DNA from: Plicaturopsis crispa FD-325 SS-3
Taxonomy: Eukaryota > Basidiomycota > Agaricomycetes > Amylocorticiales > Amylocorticiaceae
Assembly (NCBI GenBank): GCA_000827205.1
Contig: KN832560.1
Location: 896,743-960,742, forward strand
Length of the DNA stretch: 64,000 nucleotides
Direction of reading: 5' to 3'
The position numbers were made by a program, and so were the translations under genes. The notes below the pieces were generated by a model. That model did no database searches, was not told the DNA's origin, and saw nothing but the letters and a program-made list of their open reading frames with translations. This document shows, piece by piece, positions 1-13,471 of this stretch; the stretch's first letter is position 1, and each line of letters begins with the position of its first letter.

Positions 1-1
1 G

Positions 2-1160
<1,159 letters not shown>

Positions 1161-1291
1161 ATAATTAGCTGCTGGTATATTTGCTTTCTGTATTCCTAGG
1201 GTTGTTTTGATATTTGAAGCTGTCGTATAAATAATAGGTTTTGACAAAGGAAAACATAACTTTCATCATGAACAACGAAATGCAGGACAAC

Positions 1292-4196
1292 CTATCTTGT
1301 CTGAGATGCATGCTCCCAACTCCCATCCCCACTACCCGGGCTTCGTGCACGGTCATCTGGACTATCCCGCCCAGCCCCTGCTTCCAGCGAGCTGTCATGA
1401 GCATCGGGCTCGTCCTTGTAAAGGGGCGTCGGGCCAGCGCTCTGAGGGTCATCGTCATCCAAGAAGCCCTCGTGGAAACCAAGACCTCCCGGAGAACGAT
1501 CCTGAGGTCGACCACCCCGTAGGCCGGTCGACTCGTCGGCATCGTCTTCGTCGTCCGACACCTCTCCGAAAGCATCGTAAAGCTCCTTTGTGCGTGGTGC
1601 ACCTGACCCAGTGTGGCCAGGCATGGAGCTCATGGCGAGACCGTCGCCGCCACTGAGCGCAGCATAGTTAGCCCGCGTCTGGCGGGCGACGCGACGCCTC
1701 CAAAAGAATACGCCCGCAGCGATACCGAAGATCATAACGACCGCAACGGCACCGAAGAACCATTTCTTGTTGGACGCCAAGTTTGACATGTCGGAGAACC
1801 AGCCCTCATCTGGGGTAGGCGTGGCTGTGGCTTCCGCAGCGTCATCTTGTGCACCCGGGAAAGCGGGCTTGCTAGCCTCTCCTTCCGCAGTGCCGTGGTC
1901 GCCGGGAAGATGGGCGGTAGGTTTGGGATGCGATTTGGTTGCGCTAGGCCCGCCAGAACCTGTTTTCGTTGTACCATCCGGCTGCGGTGGAGGAAGTATC
2001 GAATCGAGCATGGGAGATTCATACGGCTTCGCCTTCGACGGATCAATAGTGGACCCCCAGAATTTGAGGTTCCATCCAAGGAAATAGCCTAGCTGGATGT
2101 CGCTGTTTTGGTCTGCAACACGAATAGTCCAGTCACCAACAGGATCCTCCTCCCTATAGGATGCGTTAGACCTCTTCTTAAAGACGGATAAGATATGGGG
2201 ACATACCAGTGCTTGACACTCATGAAGGTCCATCCCGGGAATCCAGTCGTAGCGGCGTCAGATTTCCGAGGAGCCGCGAGTACGCTCTTGATACCGTGTG
2301 GGCTGACAAGTTCAACTTCTACGTCTCCGCGGCGAGTATGCTTGATCCACACTTTGATCGTGACGTGCTCTAGTTTTTCGAAGTTGTTTTCCTCCAACAT
2401 CTCCTTCGTCACTGTGATGGTTTCGGTGATGCCCCCAGGCGCAATGAATTTCCCACCAGACATCTCGTCAAGGAGGTTCATCGCTCCTCCATTGATTTGG
2501 ACCGTCGGGGTTTGGAACCACGCCTGCGGCTTGACGACCTGCCACGACTGTGCGGCCTTGACGTACGCATAGGCGTCGAGGGCTCCGAATCCGTATTTGT
2601 AGCTGAACTGCCGGCCTTCCGAGATTGTGTCCCAGTCCGGATCTTCAGGGTTAACCTTCCTGGCGGTGCGTACGCAGAGGTGCTGTATATCACGCCATGT
2701 AAGATCGGGGCTATAACGAGGCGTAAGTACATATGAAATGGTGGCTGATAGAGCACGTACCGTGCTTCTAATGCAAGGGCGAATACACCGACTGCGTTTG
2801 GGGCAGCCGCGGACGTGCCGCCATGACTCTTTGAGCACTTGTCCTTGCCAATGTCGGTAGTAACCTGCGGCAGAAGTATCAGAACACAACGCCGGGTCGG
2901 AGCACAAAAATGAACCCACGATGTGTTGTCCGCTACCCGAGCTGTATGCTACGATCATGTTCGCAGCGCAAGATTCGGAATAATAAGGGTGGAGACCCTT
3001 ATAATCAATTGCCGCCACTGTCACCGAGTAGATACTATTGGTGTAGCCGTCGAAGTTGCATTGGTCACCGTGTGCGGCTCCATTGCCGCTGGCGAACACA
3101 AAGACAGAGCCCTTCCCGTCCCGACCTTTTTCTACTCCATTTACGACGGCTTTGTTGATCAGGTAACCCGGGCCCTCCATAGACTTCCCGTCATCAGGAG
3201 GTCCCCAGCTACAGCTATAGATCGAGGTGTTCTGATAGGCGTAATTTAGAGCGGCGGCTTCGTCGATGTCGGAGATAGGCCCAGAGAGGATGCGTAGGCC
3301 AGCGACTTTAGAGTTGTAGGCAATGCCAACACCGCACAGTTCATTCTTCACAGCGGCAATTTGCCCACCGCAACGCGTACCGTGATGATCGTCGAACAGA
3401 GCGGGGGTGGGAAGGTCAGTGTGGTCGTTGAAATCGTATGATCCAGACGCGTCCTAGAAATGACAGTAAGTCATCTATCCACGCAAAGAACAGTACATTC
3501 AGATTTCAAGTAACTCACGAAATTAGCTGCCAAGTCATCACTACGATAATCCAATCCGTCGTCAACAAGGGCAGAGATGACGCCCTGACCGGTGAAGCCC
3601 AGTTCCTCCCAGACTGGTGTAGGATTCATCATGTGCTGGGGGAACTCGTCGTTGGCGATATGCCATTGTTCTACGAACAGAGGGTCCTTGAAGCCCAGCC
3701 GAAGAGCGATAGCTTTTGAAGAGTTGACGCCCTGGAAGGGCTCTTCGATGATTGGGGGAGGCGCCCTGTCGAGGAGGCTGTCATCACGTTTTGTCCGTTT
3801 GCGAAGGGTTTGTGGGGCAAGGTATTTGACCGACGAGACTACGCGGCGTGCACGCTGGGTCTCAGTAGACCGGCGTGAAAACCAGGAGTCGCGCTTTGAC
3901 GCCGCTCGAGTGCGTAGGGATTGGAACAGGTCAAGTACGCGGTCGCTCTCTCCACGAGAGAGGAGCCCTGAGACAGGCTTTTCCGCCCGGACAAGCCAGT
4001 GGTCACGAAGCTCTCCAGCCTGTTCTACCACTTCTACGCCGAGAGACCGTGCGCACTCGTCCAGCGATGCGCCAGCCCGAGGATCATGCTCTATAACATA
4101 GTAATCATGGGAGGAGTAATAGCGTTTAGCTGGGGCAAGCGCGAAGGCAGTCTGCTGGACCAAGAGAGTGAGAACCAGCGTCAGCGGGAGTCGCAT
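1292..4196 (-). CDS. KEX2: Kexin (KEX2) proprotein convertase
   Basis: Golgi subtilisin-family protease that cuts secretory precursors after dibasic sites. Exons, from the start codon: 4196-3519, 3453-2920, 2864-2761, 2710-2207, 2153-1292; about 893 aa. Residues 1-20 form a signal peptide. A propeptide ends at Lys-Arg 136-137, a likely self-cleavage site. Catalytic Asp about 213 (LVDDGLDY), His about 250 (DDHHGTRCGG) and Ser about 422 (HGGTSAAAP); the oxyanion Asn sits in FASGNGA. A P-domain follows (GDWTIRVAD). A Ser/Pro/Thr-rich stalk leads to one membrane segment around residues 740-760 (FFGAVAVVMIFGIAAGVFF) and an acidic cytosolic tail, the usual kexin order. All catalytic residues are present, so it looks active. 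Confidence 0.95.
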
Positions 4197-4475
4197 CCTG
4201 TGCAGCTTGTCCGCTGGAATTAGTTATGGCTGTTGAGCTGGCGTGTAAGGACAGAAAGACGACAGCGAGCGCCTAAGACGAATAAGTGAAGGCCAAGGCC
4301 GCGCTGTGCGAAACCACAGCCACCATCGCGCAAGCGAACAGCCTCGACCGTACCAGTCGGGGGTAAGTACGACCCGCTGCAAGTAAATATTCGATGGTCT
4401 GTCAACGAGTTCAAATCACAGTTCGATTACAGGAAAAGTACAGTAAAATACATGGAAGCACTAGACGCGGTCACT

Positions 4476-7400
4476 TCATTGTGAAATCGGCTCGCAAGAT
4501 ACAAGTTCATAGCCGCGCGGGTTCTCCGGGTCGGCGTCAGCGATCGCCCAACTGTCGATAACCATGTGCATATCGGACGTTATCGTGTTCAGCGACTTGT
4601 CCATACAGAGCGCGCGATGCACTTCGGGAATGTTGCCGATCAAGGGGGCCAAGCGCCTTTCGAATTCTGCGCAGGCTGCAGCATCCTCGCGTAAGTCCGT
4701 AGGTTCAAGACCTCTTAGCGGCGTGCACTACAGAAAATCATCAGTAATACATAGATGATGGACACACTGAGACTCACATTCCCATTGGAGATGGAGACGT
4801 GGAGGTGGGTGCCGTCGCTGTCCTCCAGGCGTAAGAAAAATCGATACGACCACTGCACATGCGACTCGGCCAAGTCGTCGCAGTTAACGCAGCCTTTGCG
4901 TTTTGTTGTATCGATACTACGTTGTATATTAGTTACATAGAATGACATGATACAACCAGGTCACGTACTCCACTTTACATTTGGTGCATCGCGCTACCAC
5001 GCAGTCTTCTAAATCCAGGGGATAAAAGTCGACTACTCGGGCCTTGAGGTGCCATCGGGACGGACATTTGTCACTGCTAACGATGTCTTTGATACTGGGA
5101 AGCGCGACAATCGTATGCACATGACTGGGCGCGTTCGTAACGCTGGGGTCGCGTTTGGCGCATCGGGCGGATAGCCGGTCGCGCTTGCGTCTGAGTACGG
5201 GCACGGTTGAGCGCTATCGTAGTACCCACGGAAAATTGTGAGACTTACTGTAATAAGAGGGTGAATTCTTCGCTGCTTGTACCGCCATCTTGGAGTTTGT
5301 GGATAAGCCGTTCTTGTCCGCCCAGCTGGCCTTGCAATGTCTTCCCTCCATAGCTCTTTTTCAGCTTTAGTTTCTTTATAGAGAAGAAGCATCCTGGCTC
5401 CATGCTGTTTGCCATGGCGGCTTGCGAGTCCCACAGTATGATTTTGATAAAGCGCCCACCGAGACCACGGGACCAAGGCGCATTGGCGGATTCAGCCTCA
5501 AATTCAGGGTTATGAGAGTAATCTGTGACCCATAAATGGGCCGGCGTCCCATCCACTTTGTGAAGGAGCTAAAGAGTCATCGGGTCAGCTACTAAGAATG
5601 AGAGTCCGTGTCTGACACACTGACACACCTCGACTGTGCAATTGAAAAACTCGCTCTTCTTGTCCTCGCCGAGGAGACTGTGTTCGAACTTATTCGCTCG
5701 ATCCTCTGAAGCATCGAGGGCGGCTTCGTATTCTTTCTTTCGGCTAGGACAAGAACCGCACCGGTTAGAAAGGAGCTCGAATAACTGGAAAAAAGGAAGA
5801 ATGACACACTCTAACAATGCTTTTAGCTGGGGTTCATTTTCGAGGTCCGTGTCGTCGATCTTATGCGTTTTCTCCGGAGCCGACATCGTCCCTTCGACGA
5901 AGCCTGAGCTGGCGATCTTCACCCTGCAATTATGCAAGTACCAGAAGTCGCCGACCTGCATGGTGCGCGCTAAATCGCCAGCCTCATCCCACATCCCAAT
6001 TTTGAGTATGCACTCAGCGAGCGCCGGAGGGGACCAATCGGTGTTTGTGGGAAGTACACCAGGGGGACGTGTATAATCTGTTACATAGATCTCTGCGGTG
6101 TTGTGAGGGAAAACATGCAAAATCTAATAACGCATGGCAACATATGTCAGAAACGAGTCAATCAGCAGGGAACCGGGTGGCGTACCTCGACGGTACAGTT
6201 GAAAAACCCATTGGGAGGCGTACTAGGAGAGGTTTCGTCTAAGAGTCTGTGAATCCTCTTCGGCGTCATACCCGCTATGGCGTGCATGTTTCCGATCTGG
6301 TGCACCGTGCTCGTCTCGACTTTTCTGTCTTCGTGGATTTCCTGCCACCAACCGTGAACACGGGCACAGTATGCTAGTTCATGTGGAGACGCCTCCCAGA
6401 AGGGAGTGAATAGATGGCCATAGCCATCCGCAAGACCGGCCACCCGAGGGATATCGCCGATGTCCGGAGGAGGCGCGCTTCGCGTCTCGGGGTCGAAGAC
6501 TGCCCAACGCAACTTATTGGTATATCCGGTACCCGTTGTCCTCCCATTATGACTCTTCGGCTGGTCGGTGAAGTGCGACGAGTAAGTGTCCGGATAGATG
6601 GATGCAATCTATGATCGAACGTACTTTCAATCCGTGCAGTATGACTATCTGTCCTACGGCCACAGTGGGGAGCCATTGTTCGTATTCCTTTGTGAAACAA
6701 TTCACCATAAATCCATCATAGTTGTCGTGATTAGACGGGTCGACAACTGTAAACGCCACCGACCAGTCTGTAGCAATGACGAGAAATGGGGTGAGCGTCC
6801 GGAAGTATCAGAAGAGTACATGTTCATACCACGTAGCCCTCTAGTGGCTCTCACCTTCGGTCGGACCGAGGTTACTATTCCGACTATGTTGAATGGACTC
6901 GATTTGATGTCGCGGATTAGAAGAATATCATTCTTTGAGACCATGATCAGAATAGCAGAAGGTGAAGTTACAGCATAGATGCATACCGGACGATGGCTAC
7001 AGTCTAGCGAGTCTAACTGCAGATTAATTTGCCTCGATGGTAGGTCAGGTGCGGGAGCGAGCGCAGCTATAGGTTCTGGAGAATGAACTGGCGCGGGAGC
7101 TGGTGGGCCAGGGGCAGCGGAGGGAACAGCAGGTGGTGCAGGAGCGGGTGCAACCGTGGACGAAACATTGTCAGGCGAAGTAGACGCTAGCAATTGAGCT
7201 GCGCGCTTTTCTTCCTTTCTAAGTTTCTTCGCTTTCTTGTTCGATAGCTGTGGCCGAGCATTGGATTCCGGTTGTATGCGGTTTAACGTGGTGTTGTTGG
7301 CAGTGGATTGCACAGCAGCGATATCCGACCGTGTCCGATTATCGCCAGGGATTACAGGTCCAACGTCCGATGGTGACAGCCTCTGCTTCTTCTTGGGGTT

Positions 7401-8147
7401 GATATTTGAGGTGTCCTCGAGCAACTTGCGTTTGTTCGAATCGTCGGCTTCACGCGGAGGTGCCTGGACGGTAGTATGGATGGTGTGTGAGGGGGCCTCA
7501 AGATGTCGGTCAGCTGAGATAGGTGATGCACTGTGGGAGGTCTCGGCGGCGGGATTGCTGTTCTGCGCGGATACAACGGAACCAGTCGTCGTGGCAAGTA
7601 ATGGTGTGGAGAACCAATCATCTGCAGGGACATCTTTAGCCCGCGCATCCTCTTCTACTACGGTTACGCGTCGTAAAGGCAAGGTTAGAGCAAGGACAGA
7701 CTATCCAGATGGAGGGCCTCACTCACGTTTCCATGTGTCTACGATCTTAAAGGGTGCCCCACTTCCAAGTGGAAATTTGACCACGACACCCTCCACGTAT
7801 TTCAGAACCATATGTAGCGCGCCTATCTTGGACGTGGGTGGAACTCTTTGAATTGTCGCGCCCTTGAGTGAAATGAGGAATTCCCCCCGCGCTTTGAGGC
7901 GGGGCTCGAGTTCGTCGAAGTAGTTGCTGCATACGTCGGATAGTTCGACGTCAAAGCTGTGGTTTCCAACGGTTTTCATGTTGAATCTCAGCTTCTTGTT
8001 CTTGACGGGCCACGCCATAAAGACCTTCCCCGAGAGAAAACCTTCACTATAGCGCGTGTCGGTGTCGATGCGGTCGTATAGGTCTTTGGCACTTTTCTCG
8101 TGAGATGGATCGAATAAGTCATTTTCCTCCACGTTCACGGAAGCCAT
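4476..8147 (-). CDS. POT1: POT1-like telomere single-strand binding protein, long form
   Basis: Predicted shelterin-type protein binding telomeric G-rich single strands. Exons: 8147-7727, 7657-6987, 6932-6830, 6767-6625, 6560-6186, 6123-5810, 5743-5629, 5568-5249, 5190-4969, 4916-4778, 4727-4476; about 1024 aa, against roughly 550-630 aa for yeast and human POT1. Seen in order: an N-terminal OB-like domain (1-140), a Pro/Ala-rich linker (about 145-320), the POT1 OB1 (about 335-446; FNIVGIV..RDWSVAFTVVDPSN..ILHGLK), a linker with KLRWAVFDPETR, then two copies of an OB2-like exon (572-676, IYVTDYTRPPG; 715-820, LWVTDYSHNPE). A C-terminal OB fold follows with two CxxC pairs (CTKC, CVNC), like the zinc site in POT1 C-domains. 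Start chosen as the first ATG after the promoter. The acceptor of exon 2 could be 7654 instead. Confidence 0.85.
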
Positions 8148-8488
8148 CTAGAGAGATAAGTCCAGGACCGATAACAATTACGAGTGCGAATCAAAGGAAA
8201 AGTCGAGGGAAAGGTCGACGGATGGTGGCACGGAACTGAAACGCGGGTAGGACCCCAGAAGACGCGACGCGTTTTGTCTCCGTACTTTTACTCCGCTTCC
8301 TACTAAGTGCATAGCCTACAACAAGTTGTATTGTCTATTGAAGCAACGGAGCTGATGTCGAGTGGAGGCACGTAAACCTACAGAAACGCGTAATATAGTC
8401 CGAATACAGTGTACAGTCCAAATAATATCAATAAGTATCATGCAGCGTGTCTTACTGAGTCAGTCCCATCCGAGTTCTTAACATAGCT
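8148..8488 (-). promoter_or_regulatory. Spacer between the POT1-like genes with an ACGCGT box
   Basis: This 341-bp gap holds the promoter of the long POT1-like gene and the 3' flank of the short one. A perfect MluI-type box (ACGCGT) lies at 8267-8272, about 120 bp upstream of the long gene's ATG. In yeasts such boxes mark G1/S genes bound by MBF. I see no remnant of the OB2b or zinc-OB exons here. Confidence 0.4.
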
Positions 8489-10446
8489 TCAATTTGTCTG
8501 CCATTCCCTCTTGCGCCTGGAGAGACAATCAGTAAAACACTCTTCTATAATGATAGTTCGACCCTCATACCGTAGCAGCTCCTCGGCCGGTGCCCAGCTT
8601 CGCGAGTCTAGTTTTGTAACCTTCGACCCCCGAATGCTTGCGAGCTTGCCTTCGATGCGTCCATGGTTGTCGTGCCGGATCAAGCAGTTCTCGATCGAAT
8701 AGAGCTCGCCCGCCTGCATGCTCTGGCCGGTAACGCACTGTCCATCCCACATTTCGATCCTCAACACGCTCTTGCTCTTGTACATGTTCGCGGGATAGAA
8801 CCGGTATGAAGGCATGATCGGATCCGGATTCAGGGTGTAGTCGGTAACCCACACGCTCCAGACGTCCGAGTTCACGTTGTGGTGCGATTTGACGACCTAG
8901 CGGATTGTCGAAGCGGAGAAATAAGTACATGTCCTGAGATCATGCGGGAGGAGAACTACTTACTTCCACGACAAAATCGTAATATGCGCCAGCCTCAATG
9001 TCGCAAATGAGCCCACGGGGTCGTCCTTTCCACTGGCTGTCCACCACCGTAGATGTTATCGATTCCCACCACTGAGAAATCTCATAGCACTGTCTCAACT
9101 CGTCAGGCGTAAAGAGTTCCTGGTCCGCCGCATATCGAGCGGCGAAAAGAGGATTGAAGACCTTCCACAAGCATCCATTTTTCTTCGCCTTACCCCGAGG
9201 ATCGGTGCCCTCAGCAAGGTATCCCGTCTGGTGGCGAAGATGCCTTCAGTCCAAGAACTAAAATGGATACTGAAGCAGGAAGATGACTGACGGTTATTCC
9301 CCTCAAGATGAGCACGTCCCCGCGCTTGCAGGTTGGTAAAAGCGCCTCTTCGCTGGCAAAACATGTCAGACCGAACATTTGCTTGGACGGATCACTGAGC
9401 ATCAGAGACTGGTAGAAATCTGGACATGGCTCGGAATGAGAAACCACGTCATACTGGCTGCGAGTAGAACGACCGCTCACCTCTACTGAATCCCCTTCGA
9501 CCGACGCTGGCTACCACTCCAATTACACTTTGTAGGGTTCTGTCATCCGCTTTGAGATAGTACAGGGGAGTAAATTTATTCATCTGTAGTTCCTACAACC
9601 CCGAATGTCATCAGCCGCGTGCACAGATTCGAAGCCGAAACAGAGAAACACGTACTTCAGGAACATCAGGGGATGAGAATCGCGGGCACGAATAAGCCAG
9701 CTCCATGTCGTCGTCGGGTTCTGACGGCTCCTCTGCGATGCGGCGGTTCTGGACCTTTGCGGAGAAGTCTCTTCCGAAGGAGGAAGTGCGATCAGGGCGT
9801 CCAATATCGACACGAGCTGGTCCGCAATACAGAGACGATGAGGCGGAATCAGGGCTCGGAGAACGGTCGATAGTCAAGTCCGCCATGACCGTATCGGTAT
9901 CGTCTGCCGAGGTCACAGAATTTCCGCGCGTAGAATCGTCGAACTTGTGGTGGTCTATATCGTTCATGAATGTCATTATTTATTCAATATCTTTCTCCCG
10001 GTGTCGCTGTGTATAAATATATACTCACCAATTTTACCAAGATCGAAACGCCTGGGGAGTTCACCTATGCGCCTCGATAACAACAGCAGGGAGAGTGATA
10101 TTGTATACGACATTCGCATGGGGAGAGCACCTGGAGCAGAAGACGCGCCCGTGCGCGATAGTGTTGCGCCTTTCAAGTCGAGGAACAACGCGTCGTTTAC
10201 TTCCAAGCTGAGACCGTCGGGGAGATTGAAACAATCGCCAGAAAGCGCGATGTCGAACTTGTAAGATATATCAGAGCTCGTGGTGCGTACAGTGAATAGA
10301 CGACGCGTCGAGTGGCCTGGGGGCGGCCAAACGCGTATAATCGCGATGGCAAGATAGCCTCGCATGGATCCAGTCTTGCAGACGACATCAGCCTCGACCA
10401 GAAACGCATCGTCGAATCTATCCAGAGGTTGAGGCTGTTGACCCAT
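8489..10446 (-). CDS. POT1-like protein, short tandem paralogue
   Basis: Second POT1-like gene, directly upstream of the long one on the same strand. Exons: 10446-10029, 9954-9656, 9592-9481, 9419-9292, 9227-8964, 8896-8571, 8516-8489; about 524 aa. Domain order copies the first half of its neighbour: N-terminal OB-like domain (shared LKGAT), an acidic/Ser-rich linker, OB1 (about 250-330; VIGVVASV..RDFYQSLMLSDPSK..DVLILRGI), a linker ending YYDFVVE, and one OB2-like exon (408-515; VWVTDYTLNPDP). It stops at RRKREWQTN just where the neighbour continues into its second OB2 copy, so the zinc OB is missing. Intron positions and phases match the neighbour. One donor is GTCAGT (9291). It could be a DNA-binding-only isoform, a decayed duplicate, or a telomere protein with its own role; I cannot decide. 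Confidence 0.75.
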
Positions 10447-10595
10447 ATTTTCCGACTGCTTTGCGTAGTTTGAGGTGCGAGTGACAAAAGCAAAGGAGAG
10501 CGAGGTCGCCGTCGGCGTTCGAGCTGGACGAGCGTCAAAAAGACAAGACGCGACAGACGCGACGGCGTCACGCCGATCAAAATCCACCACCACCC
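10447..10595. promoter_or_regulatory. Divergent promoter, short POT1-like gene / TAP42
   Basis: Only 149 bp separate the start codons of the two divergent genes. The stretch carries two close GACGCGAC copies around 10546-10563, similar to MCB-type cores. No TATA box is evident. Confidence 0.4.
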
Positions 10596-12039
10596 ATGTC
10601 CGATCTTCCACTGCCAACACTTTTCTCAAGGGCTCTCGCCGCTGCATCCAAAGCAAGCAACCTCCCAACGGCGGCGGATGGCACCCAGGTAGGGATATAT
10701 GTCTTCGAAAATGCACGAGTTTGGCTAATTTCAACGCGCTAGGAACTCATCCAGGGAGCTCTGGCCGATCTACGCCGTTTGAATTCCCGGATCGTGTCCT
10801 TGTCGCTATTTAGTCCAAACGAGACGCTCGAGGACATAGCGACGCGCGATCTGGTATTTCTGTTCGTGAGCTATGTATGTGCGGAGGTGCAAGGACGGGT
10901 GCGCACCGTGAATGGGGAGGAGCGGATAATTACTCTCAAGGAAGCGCAGGTGATTCTACTCTTTCTCATCGTGTGGACTTTATTCGGTGTTCATTACACT
11001 TGTGTCACGCAGACATATCTGAGAACATTCCTGTCCAACCTGGAGAACTACAATATCGTTCCAGAGGAAGAACGACAATTGCACGAACAGAAGGGGTCTG
11101 CGATTGGTGACCCCGCCATGCGACGTGAAACTAAAATCAAACAATACAAGAAAGAGAAGGAGCTCAGGACGCGTATTGAGGTATGTTGCCGTTTGCATGC
11201 TTTTCTCACCGATCTGACTTACGCAGGCTGTGCGCAAACGACGCCGCCAACGACCTGTGGAAGGAGCATCCACAACAGACTTTGATTTGATAGCTTCCCT
11301 CTTACCCTCTCCCTCAGCGACCTCGGCTGATGACGACGAGGATGATGACGAGACCGACGAAATTCTGCGTGAGACTGCTCTACTTCTGCTGCGCCTCACA
11401 TACGCCCAAGCGCACGCCCAGCTCGAGAGCATGGACCAGGAAACACAGATACTTCTGAACGCGCCTCCACCACCGCCGCTCCTCCAATCTCCCGGCCAGC
11501 AGGACCAGAGAGGGAAGCGCAAGGAGGAGGAAGACACTTGGAGATTGGACTCTCCAGCTACCCGGGGTGATCAAGGCCCGCTTCTGGACCCTGCGGGAAA
11601 GGTACGTTCTACCGTGTCTTCTCTGTTCTTATCTCTTTGACACTGCAAAACGTAGCCTCTCCGTCCGTTCACAATATTGTCGTCGGATGCCGCCGACCGT
11701 GCTCGGCTCCAGTCGCAGGTGTTTGGTCCAGGTCACCGTTTGCCAACGATGTCTGTCGACGAATACCTCGAAATTGAACGCCAAAGAGGCAATATCATCA
11801 CTGGCGGAGGGTCAGTCGTTCATCTCTCCTTGCTATTCGGTGCTGAACGATTGCAATTTATCAGTGCTGCGTCGGCTGCGGCACCGACAGACTCTGAGCA
11901 GCTCGCGATAGATGCTGAAGCAGATGGGACGGCTGAGGGCGCTGAGAAAGAAGAGCAGAAGCGGCTCAAGGATGAGAATTGGGCACGGTACACAGATGAG
12001 AATCCTCGAGGCGCAGGGAATACGATGAATCGAGGATGA
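10596..12039 (+). CDS. TAP42: TAP42/IGBP1, regulator of type 2A phosphatases
   Basis: TAP42 family protein that binds catalytic subunits of PP2A-like phosphatases and acts in TOR signalling. Exons: 10596-10688, 10743-10949, 11013-11180, 11227-11601, 11656-11810, 11865-12039; about 390 aa. The N-terminal half is the helical phosphatase-binding domain (FSPNETLEDIATRDLVFLFV, then TYLRTFLSNLENY, RETKIKQYKKEK). The C-terminal half holds the family signature DRARLQSQVFGPGHRLPTMS, followed by DEYLEIERQRGNI. The last intron has a GTCAGT donor and a length divisible by three (54 nt), so retention would keep the frame and add 18 residues. Another PP2A partner, RTS1, lies 40 kb away in the window. Confidence 0.93.
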
Positions 12040-12271
12040 GGGTGGTCGCGCACTCGACATCAATATCTGTACTTGAGTGTATAACATGTATCACAATAGA
12101 TAATGACAAGTACCTGTTGTTGTTCCAATGGTACATGGTACACGCCGTCGACTTGCTTTCGAATGGACCAGCACCAGTGGTCATACACAGTTAAGGAGAC
12201 GGGGCGGGGGCGTATATGTAGTGTGGTATATATATGCGCGTACAATACACAGAGCGGACATAGCAGCAGGA

Positions 12272-13204
<933 letters not shown>

Positions 13205-13471
13205 TGTAGAGGCCAAGTACTGAACAGAGAATACGAGCTAAGGATATGTCGGAGGCTGCAATGGACACGAGTGTATTTATTACGGCGGCTGCCACCAGGC
13301 TCATTTCAGAATCGCGTGCAGCCGCTGCGGTAATTTCCACGTGGCTCACACATGGCTACGTGGATCGCGTCTTCGGTGCGTGCCCGATGCAATGAAATTC
13401 GACCGCGACTTGTCCGTTTCTTGTTTTCTTTCTCTACTTATCCATCTGTCTTTGCTTACGCTAGGACGGCC

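Noticed and set aside
8148-10446. POT1 pair as an assembly artefact
   Set aside because: The two genes differ at most residues, intron sequences and lengths, so they are not two copies of one read set or haplotype.
11811-11864. Coding use of the last TAP42 intron
   Set aside because: It is open and divisible by three, but it has a donor, acceptor and hydrophobic filler unlike the family; splicing was preferred.
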